Below, piece after piece: positions 7,568 through 16,423 of a DNA stretch of 64,000 bases. The notes below the pieces were generated by a model. It was given only the letters and a program-made list of their open reading frames with translations, was not told the origin of the DNA and did no database searches. Location of the stretch: positions 3,324,001 through 3,388,000 of the forward strand of contig NC_022657.1 in assembly GCF_000494755.1 (NCBI RefSeq). The letters run 5' to 3'. Positions within the stretch are counted from its first letter, which is position 1. Each line of letters starts with the position of its first letter. A program made the position numbers and the translations under genes. This DNA is from Amorphoplanes friuliensis DSM 7358. Its GTDB lineage: Bacteria; Actinomycetota; Actinomycetes; Mycobacteriales; Micromonosporaceae.

Positions 7568-10500
7568 CTAGCCGAGCAGCTCCCACTCGGCCAACTGCGT
7601 CTCGGCGGCGCCGTGATTGGCGGTCACCTGGAGGCGGTACCGCGGATAGGCCGTGCTGTTCGGAATGACGAAGGCGCGGGTCTGCCGCCGGTCGGCGAAG
7701 TCGAGACCCGTCCGGGTGTCCAGCGTCGTCCAGGTCGTGCCGTCCGCGGAGCCCTGCAGTGTCCAGCTGCGCGGGTCACGCCCGGGCACGTCGTCGCCCG
7801 AGGTCAGCGTGTACTGCTTCACCACCGCGGCGGTGGGGAGGCGGTACTCCAGGGTGGGGGTGGTCTGGAAGGCCAGCCACTTGGTCATCGACGTGTCGTC
7901 GACCAGCTTGCCGGCGTTCTCGTTGGGGGCGTTCTCGGCGGTGGCCGTGATGGTCCCGCCGGTGGCCTTGTCGGCGAGCGGGCGCGGCGCGGCGCTTCCG
8001 GTGGTGATCGACGGCGGCATGTCGTTCGCACCGGAGCCCCAGGACGACGGCGCGCTGCCCATGGTGAAGCTCAGCGTGCCACCGGCCAGGAGATCCGCGT
8101 GGGTCACATAGTTCTTCGTGTACGCGACGCCGTTCAGCGTCGCGCTCTGGATGTACCGGTTCGTGTCGCTGACCCCGGGCGCCTCGACGGTGAAACTGCG
8201 GCCGTTCTCGAGGTTGACGGTGGCCTTGGGGTGCAGCGGAGCGCCGATCGTGTAGTCGGTGCTGCCCATCCGGGCCGGGTAGAAGCCGAGGGCGCTGAAG
8301 ACGTACCAGGCCGACATCTGCCCGTTGTCCTCGTCGCCGAGGTAGCCACCGCCGTTGCCGGCGCCCGAGCCGTACAGCTTGGTGAGCACGTCGCGGACGC
8401 GGTTCTGGGTCTTCGACGGTGTGCCCGCGTAGTTGTACATGTAGAGCATGTGGTGGATCGGCTCGTTCGGGTGGGCGTACTGGCCCATGTTGGTGTCGTA
8501 GGCCTCGCGCATCTCGTGGATCACGCCGCCGTAGCTGCCGGGAAGGTAGTCCCGCGATGCCGCGAACACTGAGTCGATCTTGCTGGAGAGCTGGGCCCGG
8601 CCGCCGTACAGGTTGGCCATGCCCTGGGGGTCCTGCGGTGCGGGCGTCGCGTAGTGCCAGGGCGCGCCCTCGGTGAACTCGTAACCCCACTCGTTGGGCT
8701 TGAACGCCGAGTCGGCCGTGCGCCAGGCGCCGGAGCTCTGCTTGCCGCGGAACATCCCCACCGACGGCGAATGGAGATTGGCGTAATCGAGCGCGCGGTT
8801 CTGGAAGTACTCGGCGTCCTCGGTGAATCCGAGCGCCCGCCCGAGCTGCGCGATACCGAAGTTGTTGTTGGCGTCCTCCAGCGTCCAGGAGGCTGCCTCA
8901 CCGCGCACGTCCGTCGGCACGTACCGCTTGAACGTCGACACCTCGATGCCCTTACGGCCCTTCGAACCGGACCCCGAATAGACGCTGGCGTTCTTCACCA
9001 TCGAGGCATAGGCGGCGCGGTAGTCGAAGTTGCGGACACCCTTGGCATAGGCGTCCGCGAACGCCAGGTCCTGATTGGTGCCGACCATGATGTCGATGTA
9101 TCCCGGCCCCGACCAGCGCGGCGTCCAACCCCCGTTCTTGTACGCGTTGACGAACCCGTCCAGCATCTCCCCGGTACGCGTGGGTGTCAGCAGTGAGTAC
9201 AGCGGCCACACGGCACGGGCGGTGTCCCAGAAGCCGTTGTTCACGTACATCTGACCGTCGTGCACGGCGTTGTCGTACGGGCTGAAGTACTTGCGCACCC
9301 CGCCGACCATCTCCGACATGTTGTTCGGGTACATGAAGGCCCGGTACATGTTGGAGTAGAACGTCGTCAGCCGGTCGGTCGAGGCGCCCTCGATGCGTAC
9401 GCGTCCGAGCGTCGTGTCCCACAGGGCGGCCGACTCCTCGCGTACCGTGTCGAAGCTCTTGGCGCCGACCTCCTGGCTGAGGTTGGCGGTGGCCTGGGCG
9501 ACGCTGATGTAGGAGGTCGCCATCTTGAGGGTGACCTGCTCGTTGGCCGTGGTGGCGAAGCGGATCCAGCTCGTCGCACCCTGGCCGCTGACGTTCCCGG
9601 ACGCGGCGATGGCCTTGTCGACGGTGGCGGAGAAATAGATCCGCGGGCCCTTGTGGTCGAGATATCCGGTGATCGTGCGCGCGGCGTTGTTCACCGTGAT
9701 CGAGCCGGGGACCTTGTCGATGGTGTCGAAGACGATGACCGATTCGGAGGTCGCCGGATATTTGAACCGCATCACCCCGGCGTGATCCGTCGGCGTCATT
9801 TCGGCCGTGATCCCGTACGTGTCCAGCTGCGTCTTGTAGTAGTGCGCCTTCGCGACCTCGTTGTTGTGGCTGAAGGTCGATTTCCGCGCGTCCGGCGTCG
9901 TCTTGACCGCACCGGTCATGGGCATGACCTGCAGCTGGCCGTAGTCGCCGATCCACGGGCTGGGCTCGTGACTGACGCTGAAGCCCTGCACGGTGGTCGC
10001 GTTGTACTGGTAGAGCCAGCCGTCACTGTTGCCGTTGGTGACCGGTGTCCAGAAATTGAAGCCGTTCGGGACGGTGGCGCCCGGGAAGGTGTTGCCGCGC
10101 GAGTACCCCGGCTCGGAGTTCGAGCCGCGCCGCGTGTCGACCAGGTCGGAGAGCCGGTCGGCCGGTGCGGCGGCGGAGATGGCGATGTCGTCGAAATATC
10201 CGCGGAAGGTGCCGGTGTTGAGCGGCTGGTCGTACCCGATCAGAATGCGGTCGACGGTCTTGCCGGCGACCTTGTCGCCGATGGCCGAGGTGACGTAATT
10301 CCAGCGGTCGAATCCGAGGACCGAGCCGTTGCCCTGGAAGGCCGGGTGCACGCGGATGCCGTTCTGGTCGACGGCGCCGGAGTCCCGCAGATAAGTGCCG
10401 TCGGTGAAAGCCAGGTCGACCGCGACATCAAGGTGTCCACCGGACTGCGGATAGACCCAATAGGAGAGGCTGCTGGCCGAGCTCACCGGGATGTCCACGT

Positions 10501-10807
10501 CGAGGACACGATTGTAGGAATACGAAGACGTGGTGCTCTGGTCGTTGCCGGAGAACATCAGTGCCGACGTTCCGGTGTGGGCGGTCTCGGCCCGCGGGGC
10601 GCTTTCCATCGCCGTCAGCGCGCAGCAGTAACCGCCGATGCCGGCGCTCGATTCGACGCTGTTCTGCCAGGTGGTCGGGGGGTCGGCGGCTTCGAAGCCG
10701 GTGCTGAAGTCGCCGGGCGCGGCCTGGGCGGGGGTGGCCACGGCGGCCCCCAGCCCGACGGTCAGCAGCACAGTGGCGAGCCAGGTGGACGTGGTTCTCA
10801 TGCCCAT
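7568..10807 (-). CDS. Secreted GH92 alpha-mannosidase with C-terminal F5/8-type C (discoidin) domain
   Basis: About 1079 residues. Signal peptide to TPAQAAPGD, a concanavalin/jelly-roll-like N-terminal module to about residue 215, then a full GH92 region starting DLVDTRRGSN. Family landmarks are GGWTPRWSGPGYIDIM, HPNEPIHHMLYMYNYAG and GDEDNGQMSAWYVFSALGFY. GH92 enzymes are calcium-dependent exo-alpha-mannosidases acting on mannan or N-glycan mannose. The last ~115 residues are a discoidin domain containing GRDPRSWTLQGSADGTTWT. The start is taken at 10807; an ATG two codons later is equally plausible. It is divergent from a second GH92 gene with two LacI-type boxes between them. Confidence 0.92.
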   Translation of the reverse strand: MGMRTTSTWLATVLLTVGLGAAVATPAQAAPGDFSTGFEAADPPTTWQNSVESSAGIGGYCCALTAMESAPRAETAHTGTSALMFSGNDQSTTSSYSYNRVLDVDIPVSSASSLSYWVYPQSGGHLDVAVDLAFTDGTYLRDSGAVDQNGIRVHPAFQGNGSVLGFDRWNYVTSAIGDKVAGKTVDRILIGYDQPLNTGTFRGYFDDIAISAAAPADRLSDLVDTRRGSNSEPGYSRGNTFPGATVPNGFNFWTPVTNGNSDGWLYQYNATTVQGFSVSHEPSPWIGDYGQLQVMPMTGAVKTTPDARKSTFSHNNEVAKAHYYKTQLDTYGITAEMTPTDHAGVMRFKYPATSESVIVFDTIDKVPGSITVNNAARTITGYLDHKGPRIYFSATVDKAIAASGNVSGQGATSWIRFATTANEQVTLKMATSYISVAQATANLSQEVGAKSFDTVREESAALWDTTLGRVRIEGASTDRLTTFYSNMYRAFMYPNNMSEMVGGVRKYFSPYDNAVHDGQMYVNNGFWDTARAVWPLYSLLTPTRTGEMLDGFVNAYKNGGWTPRWSGPGYIDIMVGTNQDLAFADAYAKGVRNFDYRAAYASMVKNASVYSGSGSKGRKGIEVSTFKRYVPTDVRGEAASWTLEDANNNFGIAQLGRALGFTEDAEYFQNRALDYANLHSPSVGMFRGKQSSGAWRTADSAFKPNEWGYEFTEGAPWHYATPAPQDPQGMANLYGGRAQLSSKIDSVFAASRDYLPGSYGGVIHEMREAYDTNMGQYAHPNEPIHHMLYMYNYAGTPSKTQNRVRDVLTKLYGSGAGNGGGYLGDEDNGQMSAWYVFSALGFYPARMGSTDYTIGAPLHPKATVNLENGRSFTVEAPGVSDTNRYIQSATLNGVAYTKNYVTHADLLAGGTLSFTMGSAPSSWGSGANDMPPSITTGSAAPRPLADKATGGTITATAENAPNENAGKLVDDTSMTKWLAFQTTPTLEYRLPTAAVVKQYTLTSGDDVPGRDPRSWTLQGSADGTTWTTLDTRTGLDFADRRQTRAFVIPNSTAYPRYRLQVTANHGAAETQLAEWELLG

Positions 10808-10853
10808 GACGGGACCTGCCGTTCGCGGGGGAGTGGGGGCGCGCGACGGAACT

Positions 10854-10871
10854 TCTGACAACGTTGTCAGA
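10854..10871. promoter_or_regulatory. LacI-type operator O1 (18-bp perfect palindrome)
   Basis: The sequence TCTGACAACGTTGTCAGA is a perfect palindrome with the central CG step typical of LacI-family operators. It lies 47 bp upstream of the minus-strand GH92 gene. It shares the core GACAACGTTGTC with two other sites in the window (10940 and 40525). No LacI-family regulator is encoded in the window, so the binding protein would be elsewhere. Confidence 0.75.
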
Positions 10872-10939
10872 TTTCGGGAGCGTAAACAACCCATGGAGAC
10901 TCGTCAATCAAGTGACCATTGACGGTCTTCATTGGACTG

Positions 10940-10953
10940 TGACAACGTTGTCA
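10940..10953. promoter_or_regulatory. LacI-type operator O2 (14-bp perfect palindrome)
   Basis: TGACAACGTTGTCA, with the same core as O1. Its centre is 84 bp from the centre of O1, close to eight helical turns, which would place the two sites on the same DNA face and allow looping. It lies 28 bp upstream of the plus-strand GH92 start codon. The two sites together would control both divergent mannosidase genes. Confidence 0.75.
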
Positions 10954-10981
10954 AATCTGCCGCTGTTAGTGGAGGCCTTCG

Positions 10982-13888
10982 ATGGCATCTGCCCGTATTC
11001 GACATCACCTGTCCGTGGCCGCTCTTGTTGCCGCGATTCTTCTGGTTCCCGCCACTCCGGCCGCTGCCGCCGACGCGCCGGTCGACCTCGTCCGGCCGTT
11101 CGTCGGCACGCAGAACTTCGGCAACACCTTCCCGGGTGCCGCGGCGCCGTTCGGCATGGTCCAGGTCAGCCCCGACACCGGCGGGCAGGGCGGGTACGAC
11201 TACCTGCAGAACACGATCTACGGCTTCAGCCAGACGCACCTGTCCGGTGTCGGCTGCGGTGTGGCCGGCGAGGTGCCGATCATGCCGACGACCGGTGCGG
11301 TGAGCAGCGTGGACCCGACCGTCTACCGCTCGGCCTACTCGCACACCGACGAGCAGGCGACCCCCGGCTACTACCGCGTCGGGCTCTCGAAGTACGGCGT
11401 GCGCGCCGAGCTCACCGCGACACCACGCACCGGCTGGCAGCGTTACACGTTCCCGTCGACCAATGCCGCGAACGTCCTGTTCAACACCGGCAAGGCCAAC
11501 CAGGGTGTCCTCGACTCCGAGATCCACGTCGTCGGTGACCGTACGGTCGAGGGCCGCGTGAAAGCGGGCGGCTTCTGCGCCGGCCGCGACGACCACACGG
11601 TCTGGTTCTCGGCGAGCTTCGACCGGCCGTTCGCCTCCTACGGCACCTGGCGCGGCACGACCCGCAGCCCCGGCACCCGCGACGCGTCCGGCACGGGCGG
11701 CAACGGCGGCTGGGTCACCTTCGACACCACCGGCGACCGTGACGTGGTGGCCAAGGTGGCGCTGTCGTACACCGGTGCCGACGGCGCCCGGCGCAACCTC
11801 ACCGCCGAGACCGGCACCTCGTACGACTTCGACGCCACCCGCACCACGCTGCGCACGGCCTGGGCGCAGCAGCTGGACGCGGTCCGCATCACCGGCGGTA
11901 CGGCCGACCGGCAGAGTGCGTTCTACACCTCGCTCTACCACTCGCTGATGCACCCGAACCTCGCCGGTGACGTCGACGGCAAGTACATGGGCTTCGACGA
12001 CCGGGTGCACACCGCGGACGGCTACACGCCGTACCAGAACTTCTCTTTGTGGGACACCTACCGGCCGCAGAACCAGCTGCTGGAGATGCTCGTCCCGCAG
12101 GTCGCCCGCGATGTCGCGCGATCGGTGGTGGCGGTCGGCCGCGACGGCGGGTGGCTGCCGCGCTGGGCGCTGGCCAACAGCGAGACCAACATCATGACCG
12201 GTGACCCGGTGACACCGTTCCTGGTCGAGGCGTTCTCCAAGGGGCTGCTGGCCGGTCTCGAGGAGGAGACGTACACGCTGCTGCGGGCCAACGCGACCAG
12301 TCAGCCGCCCGCGGACTCGCAGTACAACGGGCGTACCGGTGTCGGCTACTACGTCGACCGCGGGTACGTGCCGTCCGGGCTGACGGTGGGCACGGACTGC
12401 CGGCACAAGGGTGGCGACAACGACTGCGTGCACCCGGCGTCGTCGACCCTCGAGTACGCCGCCGCAGACGCATCCCTCGCGTTGATGGCCGGCGCTTTGG
12501 GCAAGACGGCCGACGCCCGGATGTTCACCGCGCGGGGTCAGTCGTACCGGGCGCTGTGGGACCCGTCGATCAAGCACTTCCGGCCGCGGACGACCGCCGG
12601 TGCCTTCGTGACGCCGTACGACCCAGTGGAGGCCGGGCACCAGTTCCACGAGGGTGGGGCGTACCAGTACCAGTGGCTCGTGCCGCAGGACCCGGCCGGA
12701 CTGGTCGGCCTGATGGGCGGGCGGGCCGGTGCCGAGAAGCGGCTGGACGACTTCTTCGCGTACAACCAGTTGCTGACCGATCCGGCCGGCACGGCTCGCA
12801 GCGCGTGGATCACGGCACCGTACGACTACTACGGCAAGGCGACGTACAACCCCAACAACGAGCCTGATCTGCTGGCGCCGTACATGTATCACTGGGCCGG
12901 CGCCCCGGCGAAGAGCGCAACCGTGGTCCGTGCGGCCATGACGCTCTTCACGACCGGGCCGGACGGCATGACCGGCAACGACGACCTGGGCACCATGAGC
13001 GCCTGGTACGTGCTGTCCTCGCTGGGCATCTATCCGACGATGAGCGGCGCCGGCTTCCTGGCGCTGTCCAGCCCGCAGTTCCCGTCGGCCACCGTGCGGA
13101 TCGGTGCCTACGCCGACCGCCAGGGCGGCACGCTGACCATCACCGCGCCCGACGTGACCGACTCCAACCGCTACGTCCGGCAGGTACGCCTCAACGGTGC
13201 CGACCACACCCGCAACTGGCTGGACTGGTCGGCGATCGCCCGCGGCGGAACGCTGGACTTCACCGTCGGCACCACCGTGTCCGCCTGGGGCACGGCCGTC
13301 GCGGACCAGCCGCCGTCGGTCAGCGCCGCACCCGTCCTGCCCTGCGCCGCGACCACCGGCGGCCAGTGCGCGGTCGATCTTGCCGCGGTCCGCACCACCG
13401 ACGGCACCGCCACGACGGCCGCGAACGCCGAGGGCAACTTCGACGGCGCCGGCTGGAGCTACGACGCGGCGCTGCTGCCCGCGGCGGGCACGGTGAGCTG
13501 GGGCGGCATCACCTACAGCACACCGGCACCGGGCGGCGCGGCACCGAACTTCGTCCGCGCCCGCGGCCAGGAGATCCGCGTCCCCGCCGGCAACCGCCAG
13601 TCCGTGCGGCTCGTCGCAGCGTCCCACCACGGCCCGGTCCCGGGCACGGTCGTCGTCACCTACGCCGACGGCAGCAGCGCCTCGACAGCGCTGACAGTCA
13701 CCGACTGGTGCGGGTCGGGCCCGGCCGTACTGACCATGCCCAACCGCATCAAGGCAGGTCAGGGCGTCGACGGCCCCGCGGCGAGCCTGTTCGGTCTCAC
13801 CGTTCCGGCCGACCCCGCCAAGCATATCCGGTCGGTCACCCTCCCCGGTGACCCGCGCATCCTCGTGTACGCGCTGACGCTGCAGTGA
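10982..13888 (+). CDS. Secreted GH92 alpha-mannosidase
   Basis: 968 residues with a signal peptide ending near PAAAADAP. The GH92 fold begins at VDLVRPFVGTQNFGNTFPG and continues with GGWLPRWALANSETNIMTG, PQDPAGLVGLMGG, NNEPDLLAPYMYHWAG and GNDDLGTMSAWYVLSSLGIY, all family hallmarks. The C-terminal ~190 residues are an additional beta-sandwich region (from about PVLPCAATTGG) unlike the discoidin domain of its neighbour. The start at 10982 follows GGAGG by 6 nt. Its divergent paralogue has a different accessory architecture, so the two probably act on different mannosides or at different places. Expected reaction: release of alpha-linked mannose outside the cell. Confidence 0.92.
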   Translation: MASARIRHHLSVAALVAAILLVPATPAAAADAPVDLVRPFVGTQNFGNTFPGAAAPFGMVQVSPDTGGQGGYDYLQNTIYGFSQTHLSGVGCGVAGEVPIMPTTGAVSSVDPTVYRSAYSHTDEQATPGYYRVGLSKYGVRAELTATPRTGWQRYTFPSTNAANVLFNTGKANQGVLDSEIHVVGDRTVEGRVKAGGFCAGRDDHTVWFSASFDRPFASYGTWRGTTRSPGTRDASGTGGNGGWVTFDTTGDRDVVAKVALSYTGADGARRNLTAETGTSYDFDATRTTLRTAWAQQLDAVRITGGTADRQSAFYTSLYHSLMHPNLAGDVDGKYMGFDDRVHTADGYTPYQNFSLWDTYRPQNQLLEMLVPQVARDVARSVVAVGRDGGWLPRWALANSETNIMTGDPVTPFLVEAFSKGLLAGLEEETYTLLRANATSQPPADSQYNGRTGVGYYVDRGYVPSGLTVGTDCRHKGGDNDCVHPASSTLEYAAADASLALMAGALGKTADARMFTARGQSYRALWDPSIKHFRPRTTAGAFVTPYDPVEAGHQFHEGGAYQYQWLVPQDPAGLVGLMGGRAGAEKRLDDFFAYNQLLTDPAGTARSAWITAPYDYYGKATYNPNNEPDLLAPYMYHWAGAPAKSATVVRAAMTLFTTGPDGMTGNDDLGTMSAWYVLSSLGIYPTMSGAGFLALSSPQFPSATVRIGAYADRQGGTLTITAPDVTDSNRYVRQVRLNGADHTRNWLDWSAIARGGTLDFTVGTTVSAWGTAVADQPPSVSAAPVLPCAATTGGQCAVDLAAVRTTDGTATTAANAEGNFDGAGWSYDAALLPAAGTVSWGGITYSTPAPGGAAPNFVRARGQEIRVPAGNRQSVRLVAASHHGPVPGTVVVTYADGSSASTALTVTDWCGSGPAVLTMPNRIKAGQGVDGPAASLFGLTVPADPAKHIRSVTLPGDPRILVYALTLQ

Positions 13889-13896
13889 CACGCCCG

Positions 13897-13932
13897 GCCG
13901 GTGCGGCAACCTGTCCGCTCCCGCACCGGCCC
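13897..13932. terminator. Strong GC hairpin after GH92 gene
   Basis: An 11-bp perfect stem (GGCCGGTGCGG at 13897-13907 pairing with 13922-13932) with a 14-nt loop begins 9 nt after the GH92 stop codon. There is no U-tract, as is common in actinomycetes. It probably separates the mannosidase transcript from the downstream peptidase gene. Confidence 0.6.
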
Positions 13933-14020
13933 GGGCCTGCACCTGGCGTTCTCAAAACTCGTCTGGAGAAAGCCGGGACCTCCGCGTCCCGTCCCGACCG
14001 ACGAGACCGAGGAACGCCAG

Positions 14021-15076
14021 ATGACGACGCGACACGGATCCCGCCTGAAACCCCTGGCCGCGGCGGCCGCCGCTGCCGGGGCCCTGATAATCGCCGGCCC
14101 CGCGGCTCCGGCCTCGGCCGCAGTCCCGAAGGCCGCCCAGCAGTGGGCGTCCCTGATGCACCGCAGCCTCACCCCGACACCGCAGGTCCTCGCCCTCCGC
14201 GAGAAGCTCGCCGGCCAGCGCGCCACCCTCGTGACCCGCTCCGCCGGCGTCACGAAGTCCAAGACCACCCAGACCGGCGCCCAGACCGCCCTCTCCGCGG
14301 CCATCACCGCTGACGGCACCGCCCGCACCCGGTACGCCGTAGCCGTCGAAGCCCTCACCACCGCGAAGAACGCGCGAACCGTGGCTCTCCAGCAGCGCCC
14401 CCGCAACGCGACCAAGGTGTCCCGCGCCCAGGCCGCCGTGACCGCAGCCGCCAAGACCGTGACAGCGAGCCGGACGGCAGCCGCCGCAGCCGCCAGGACG
14501 CTGAAGACCGCGCAGGGCACCGCCCGCACCGCCACCGCCGACCTCGACACCGCGATCGCGTCCTGGCGGGTCATGTCCGAGGCGGTCGCCACCAACCAGG
14601 AACGCCTGGCCGGCCTCAACAAAGCCCCGGAGTACGCCACCCAGGCCGCCGCGCTCAGCCGCGACGTCGTCGCGCAGGTCCGCCCGGTCTTCACCACCGC
14701 CGACACCACAGCCGTCAACGGCGTGACCGTGCACAAGAGCGTCTCGTTCGCGTTCCGCGAGATGCTCGCCGCCGCCAAGGCCGACGGCGTGGTCCTGTCC
14801 GGCGGTGGTTTCCGCACCAAACAACGCCAGATCGAACTCCGGAAGATCAACGGCTGCCCGGACGTCTACACCGCCCCGGCCTCGTCCTGCCGCGTCCCCA
14901 CCGCAATCCCCGGCAGGTCCCTCCACGAGCTCGGCCTGGCCGTCGACATCACCCAGGGCGGCAGCTCCCTGACCTCGAGCAGCGCCGGCTTCCGCTGGCT
15001 CAGCGTCCACGCCGACGAGTACGGCTTCGTGAACCTGCCCTCCGAGCCCTGGCACTGGTCGATCACCGGCGGATGA
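14021..15076 (+). CDS. Secreted VanY-type D-alanyl-D-alanine carboxypeptidase
   Basis: 351 residues. A signal peptide (to about PASAAVPKA) is followed by an Ala/Thr/Lys-rich helical, probably coiled-coil region of some 200 residues. The C-terminal LAS/VanY metallopeptidase domain shows zinc ligands in SLHELGLAVDI (His302, Asp309) and EPWHWS (His345), with SGGGFRTKQRQ as the substrate-binding Arg/Gln strand. It should trim peptidoglycan stem peptides. The start is set by GAGGA 7 nt before the ATG at 14021; the upstream in-frame ATG at 13901 lies inside the terminator hairpin. The helical region may span or anchor to the wall, as in other actinobacterial peptidoglycan hydrolases. Confidence 0.87.
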   Translation: MTTRHGSRLKPLAAAAAAAGALIIAGPAAPASAAVPKAAQQWASLMHRSLTPTPQVLALREKLAGQRATLVTRSAGVTKSKTTQTGAQTALSAAITADGTARTRYAVAVEALTTAKNARTVALQQRPRNATKVSRAQAAVTAAAKTVTASRTAAAAAARTLKTAQGTARTATADLDTAIASWRVMSEAVATNQERLAGLNKAPEYATQAAALSRDVVAQVRPVFTTADTTAVNGVTVHKSVSFAFREMLAAAKADGVVLSGGGFRTKQRQIELRKINGCPDVYTAPASSCRVPTAIPGRSLHELGLAVDITQGGSSLTSSSAGFRWLSVHADEYGFVNLPSEPWHWSITGG

Positions 15077-15082
15077 GCTCAC

Positions 15083-15460
15083 TCAACCGGGATCACTGTC
15101 GTAGATGTCGAGAACCAGCGGCAGACCGAGACCGGCGAGGCGTGACAGAAGGGGTGGTTCGAGCTCGACGATGGCGCCCAACGGCGCGGCGGTGACGAAG
15201 CAGGACCAGAAGACTTCTGCACCGGCATCCAGGAGTTTCCTCACGCCGGCTGCTTTCGGCTCGATGACGTCGAGCAGACCGTTCAGATGGTCGTCCGGGG
15301 AAGCTTCCTCGGCCAACGGACTCGCCAGCTCCCAGATGTGCAGCCTGCTGCCCCGGGCACGCTGGACAGAGGTCGGCTTCAGTCCCAGCCGCACGCTGAT
15401 CTCGTCCGCGGTCAGCAAATCGCTGCGGACCATGAACGTCAGCCGATTCGGTGAGGCCAT
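15083..15460 (-). CDS. DUF4279-like protein
   Basis: 125 residues, no signal peptide or membrane segment. The N-terminus has DLLTADEISVRLGLKPTSV followed by a basic GSRLH and WEL, and the C-terminus alternates hydrophobic strands; this pattern resembles the DUF4279 family. No biochemical function is established for that family. It is convergent with the VanY gene (6 nt apart) and divergent from the membrane-protein gene at 15503. No clear Shine-Dalgarno precedes the ATG at 15460. Confidence 0.65.
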   Translation of the reverse strand: MASPNRLTFMVRSDLLTADEISVRLGLKPTSVQRARGSRLHIWELASPLAEEASPDDHLNGLLDVIEPKAAGVRKLLDAGAEVFWSCFVTAAPLGAIVELEPPLLSRLAGLGLPLVLDIYDSDPG

Positions 15461-15502
15461 CCGCTCATTCTGGCGCGTCGATCACCGGCGCATAATCCCC
15501 GG

Positions 15503-16207
15503 ATGGGCCTGCCCTTCCTGCTGCTGTTCCTGTCGTTCCTGACCACCTTCGTCGCCACCCGGATCATCACCCGCATGATCCGGGCCGGCGTCGGCCCGTT
15601 CCGCAACAACCTCACCGGCGGCGTCCACATCCACCACGCCGTACCGGGCATCCTCCTGACCCTGACCGGCGCGTACCTCTCCGTCGGCGTCGGCGGCACC
15701 CGCCCGTGGTCGGAGATCTCCGGCGTCCTGATCGGCGTCGGCTCCTCCCTGATCCTGGACGAATTCGCCCTGATCCTGCACCTCCAGGACGTCTACTGGT
15801 CACCCGAAGGCCAGCTCTCGGTCCAACTCGTGGCCCTCGCCCTGAGCGGCATGGGCCTGGTCCTGCTGGGCCTCAACCCCCTCGCCGACCAATCCTGGCT
15901 GGGCGCGGGCCGCGCCGCCGTCATCACCACCGCGGTCGTCCACATCGGAGCGGTTCTGCTCTGCGTCCGCAAGGGCAAGTATTCGACCGCGGTCCTGGGT
16001 GTCTTCCTCCCGCCGGTGGCGTGGATCGGAGCTGCCCGCCTGGCCCGCCCGCACTCGGCGTGGGCCCGCAAGCACTACTCACCGTCGAAGGCCGCCCGGG
16101 CCGAGAAGCGGGCTGCCGGCTTCGACGCCCGCTTCGGCCACTGGAGCCTGAGCATCGCCGACCTCGTCGCCGGCCGCCCCTCCCTCTCGGACCCGCCGGC
16201 TTCCTAG
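15503..16207 (+). CDS. Integral membrane protein with HIHH motif, function unknown
   Basis: 234 residues with about five or six hydrophobic helices. The motif GGVHIHHAVPGILL after the first helix, then a helix ending ILDEFALILHLQDVYW, is a recognisable signature of a conserved but uncharacterised actinobacterial membrane family. The clustered histidines and the DE/D residues near the membrane surface could bind a metal, but this is speculation. The ATG at 15503 has a weak ribosome site, and a CATAAT hexamer lies only 7 nt upstream, so the message may be nearly leaderless. It stands alone between two convergent or divergent neighbours. Confidence 0.65.
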   Translation: MGLPFLLLFLSFLTTFVATRIITRMIRAGVGPFRNNLTGGVHIHHAVPGILLTLTGAYLSVGVGGTRPWSEISGVLIGVGSSLILDEFALILHLQDVYWSPEGQLSVQLVALALSGMGLVLLGLNPLADQSWLGAGRAAVITTAVVHIGAVLLCVRKGKYSTAVLGVFLPPVAWIGAARLARPHSAWARKHYSPSKAARAEKRAAGFDARFGHWSLSIADLVAGRPSLSDPPAS

Positions 16208-16385
16208 TGGTCAGGATCGGACCGAAGAACGGCGACCGCACTGCCCGAGCGCAGGTGGGCGGATGCGGTTGCTCCCGTGTTGGGTGATCCCGGTTTCCGG
16301 GGTGCGGGGCTGCGACGACAGAGCCGAATACCCGTGGGTCGCCGGCGGTGGAGGCCGCCGCGCTGAGCTGTCGAGCGTGACCCGG

Positions 16386-16415
16386 GCGGCCGGCCGATCG
16401 ATGCCGGCCGGCCGC
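16386..16415. terminator. Convergent GC-rich hairpin
   Basis: A perfect 11-bp stem GCGGCCGGCCG pairs with 16405-16415 across an 8-nt loop. It lies 8 nt beyond the stop codon of the LLM oxidoreductase gene and about 180 nt after the membrane-protein gene, so it can terminate transcription from both sides. The rest of 16208-16385 shows no convincing gene or site. Confidence 0.6.
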
Positions 16416-16423
16416 GGGGATGA

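Noticed and set aside
10904..13942. Very long antisense open frame opposite the plus-strand GH92 gene (about 1012 codons)
   Set aside because: It mirrors the GH92 gene, its translation is Arg/Gly/Val/Asp-rich without motifs, and long antisense frames are expected at this GC content.
16208..16385. Possible short gene between the membrane protein and LLM genes
   Set aside because: Short frames here lack ribosome sites and recognisable composition; only a terminator at the right end is convincing.
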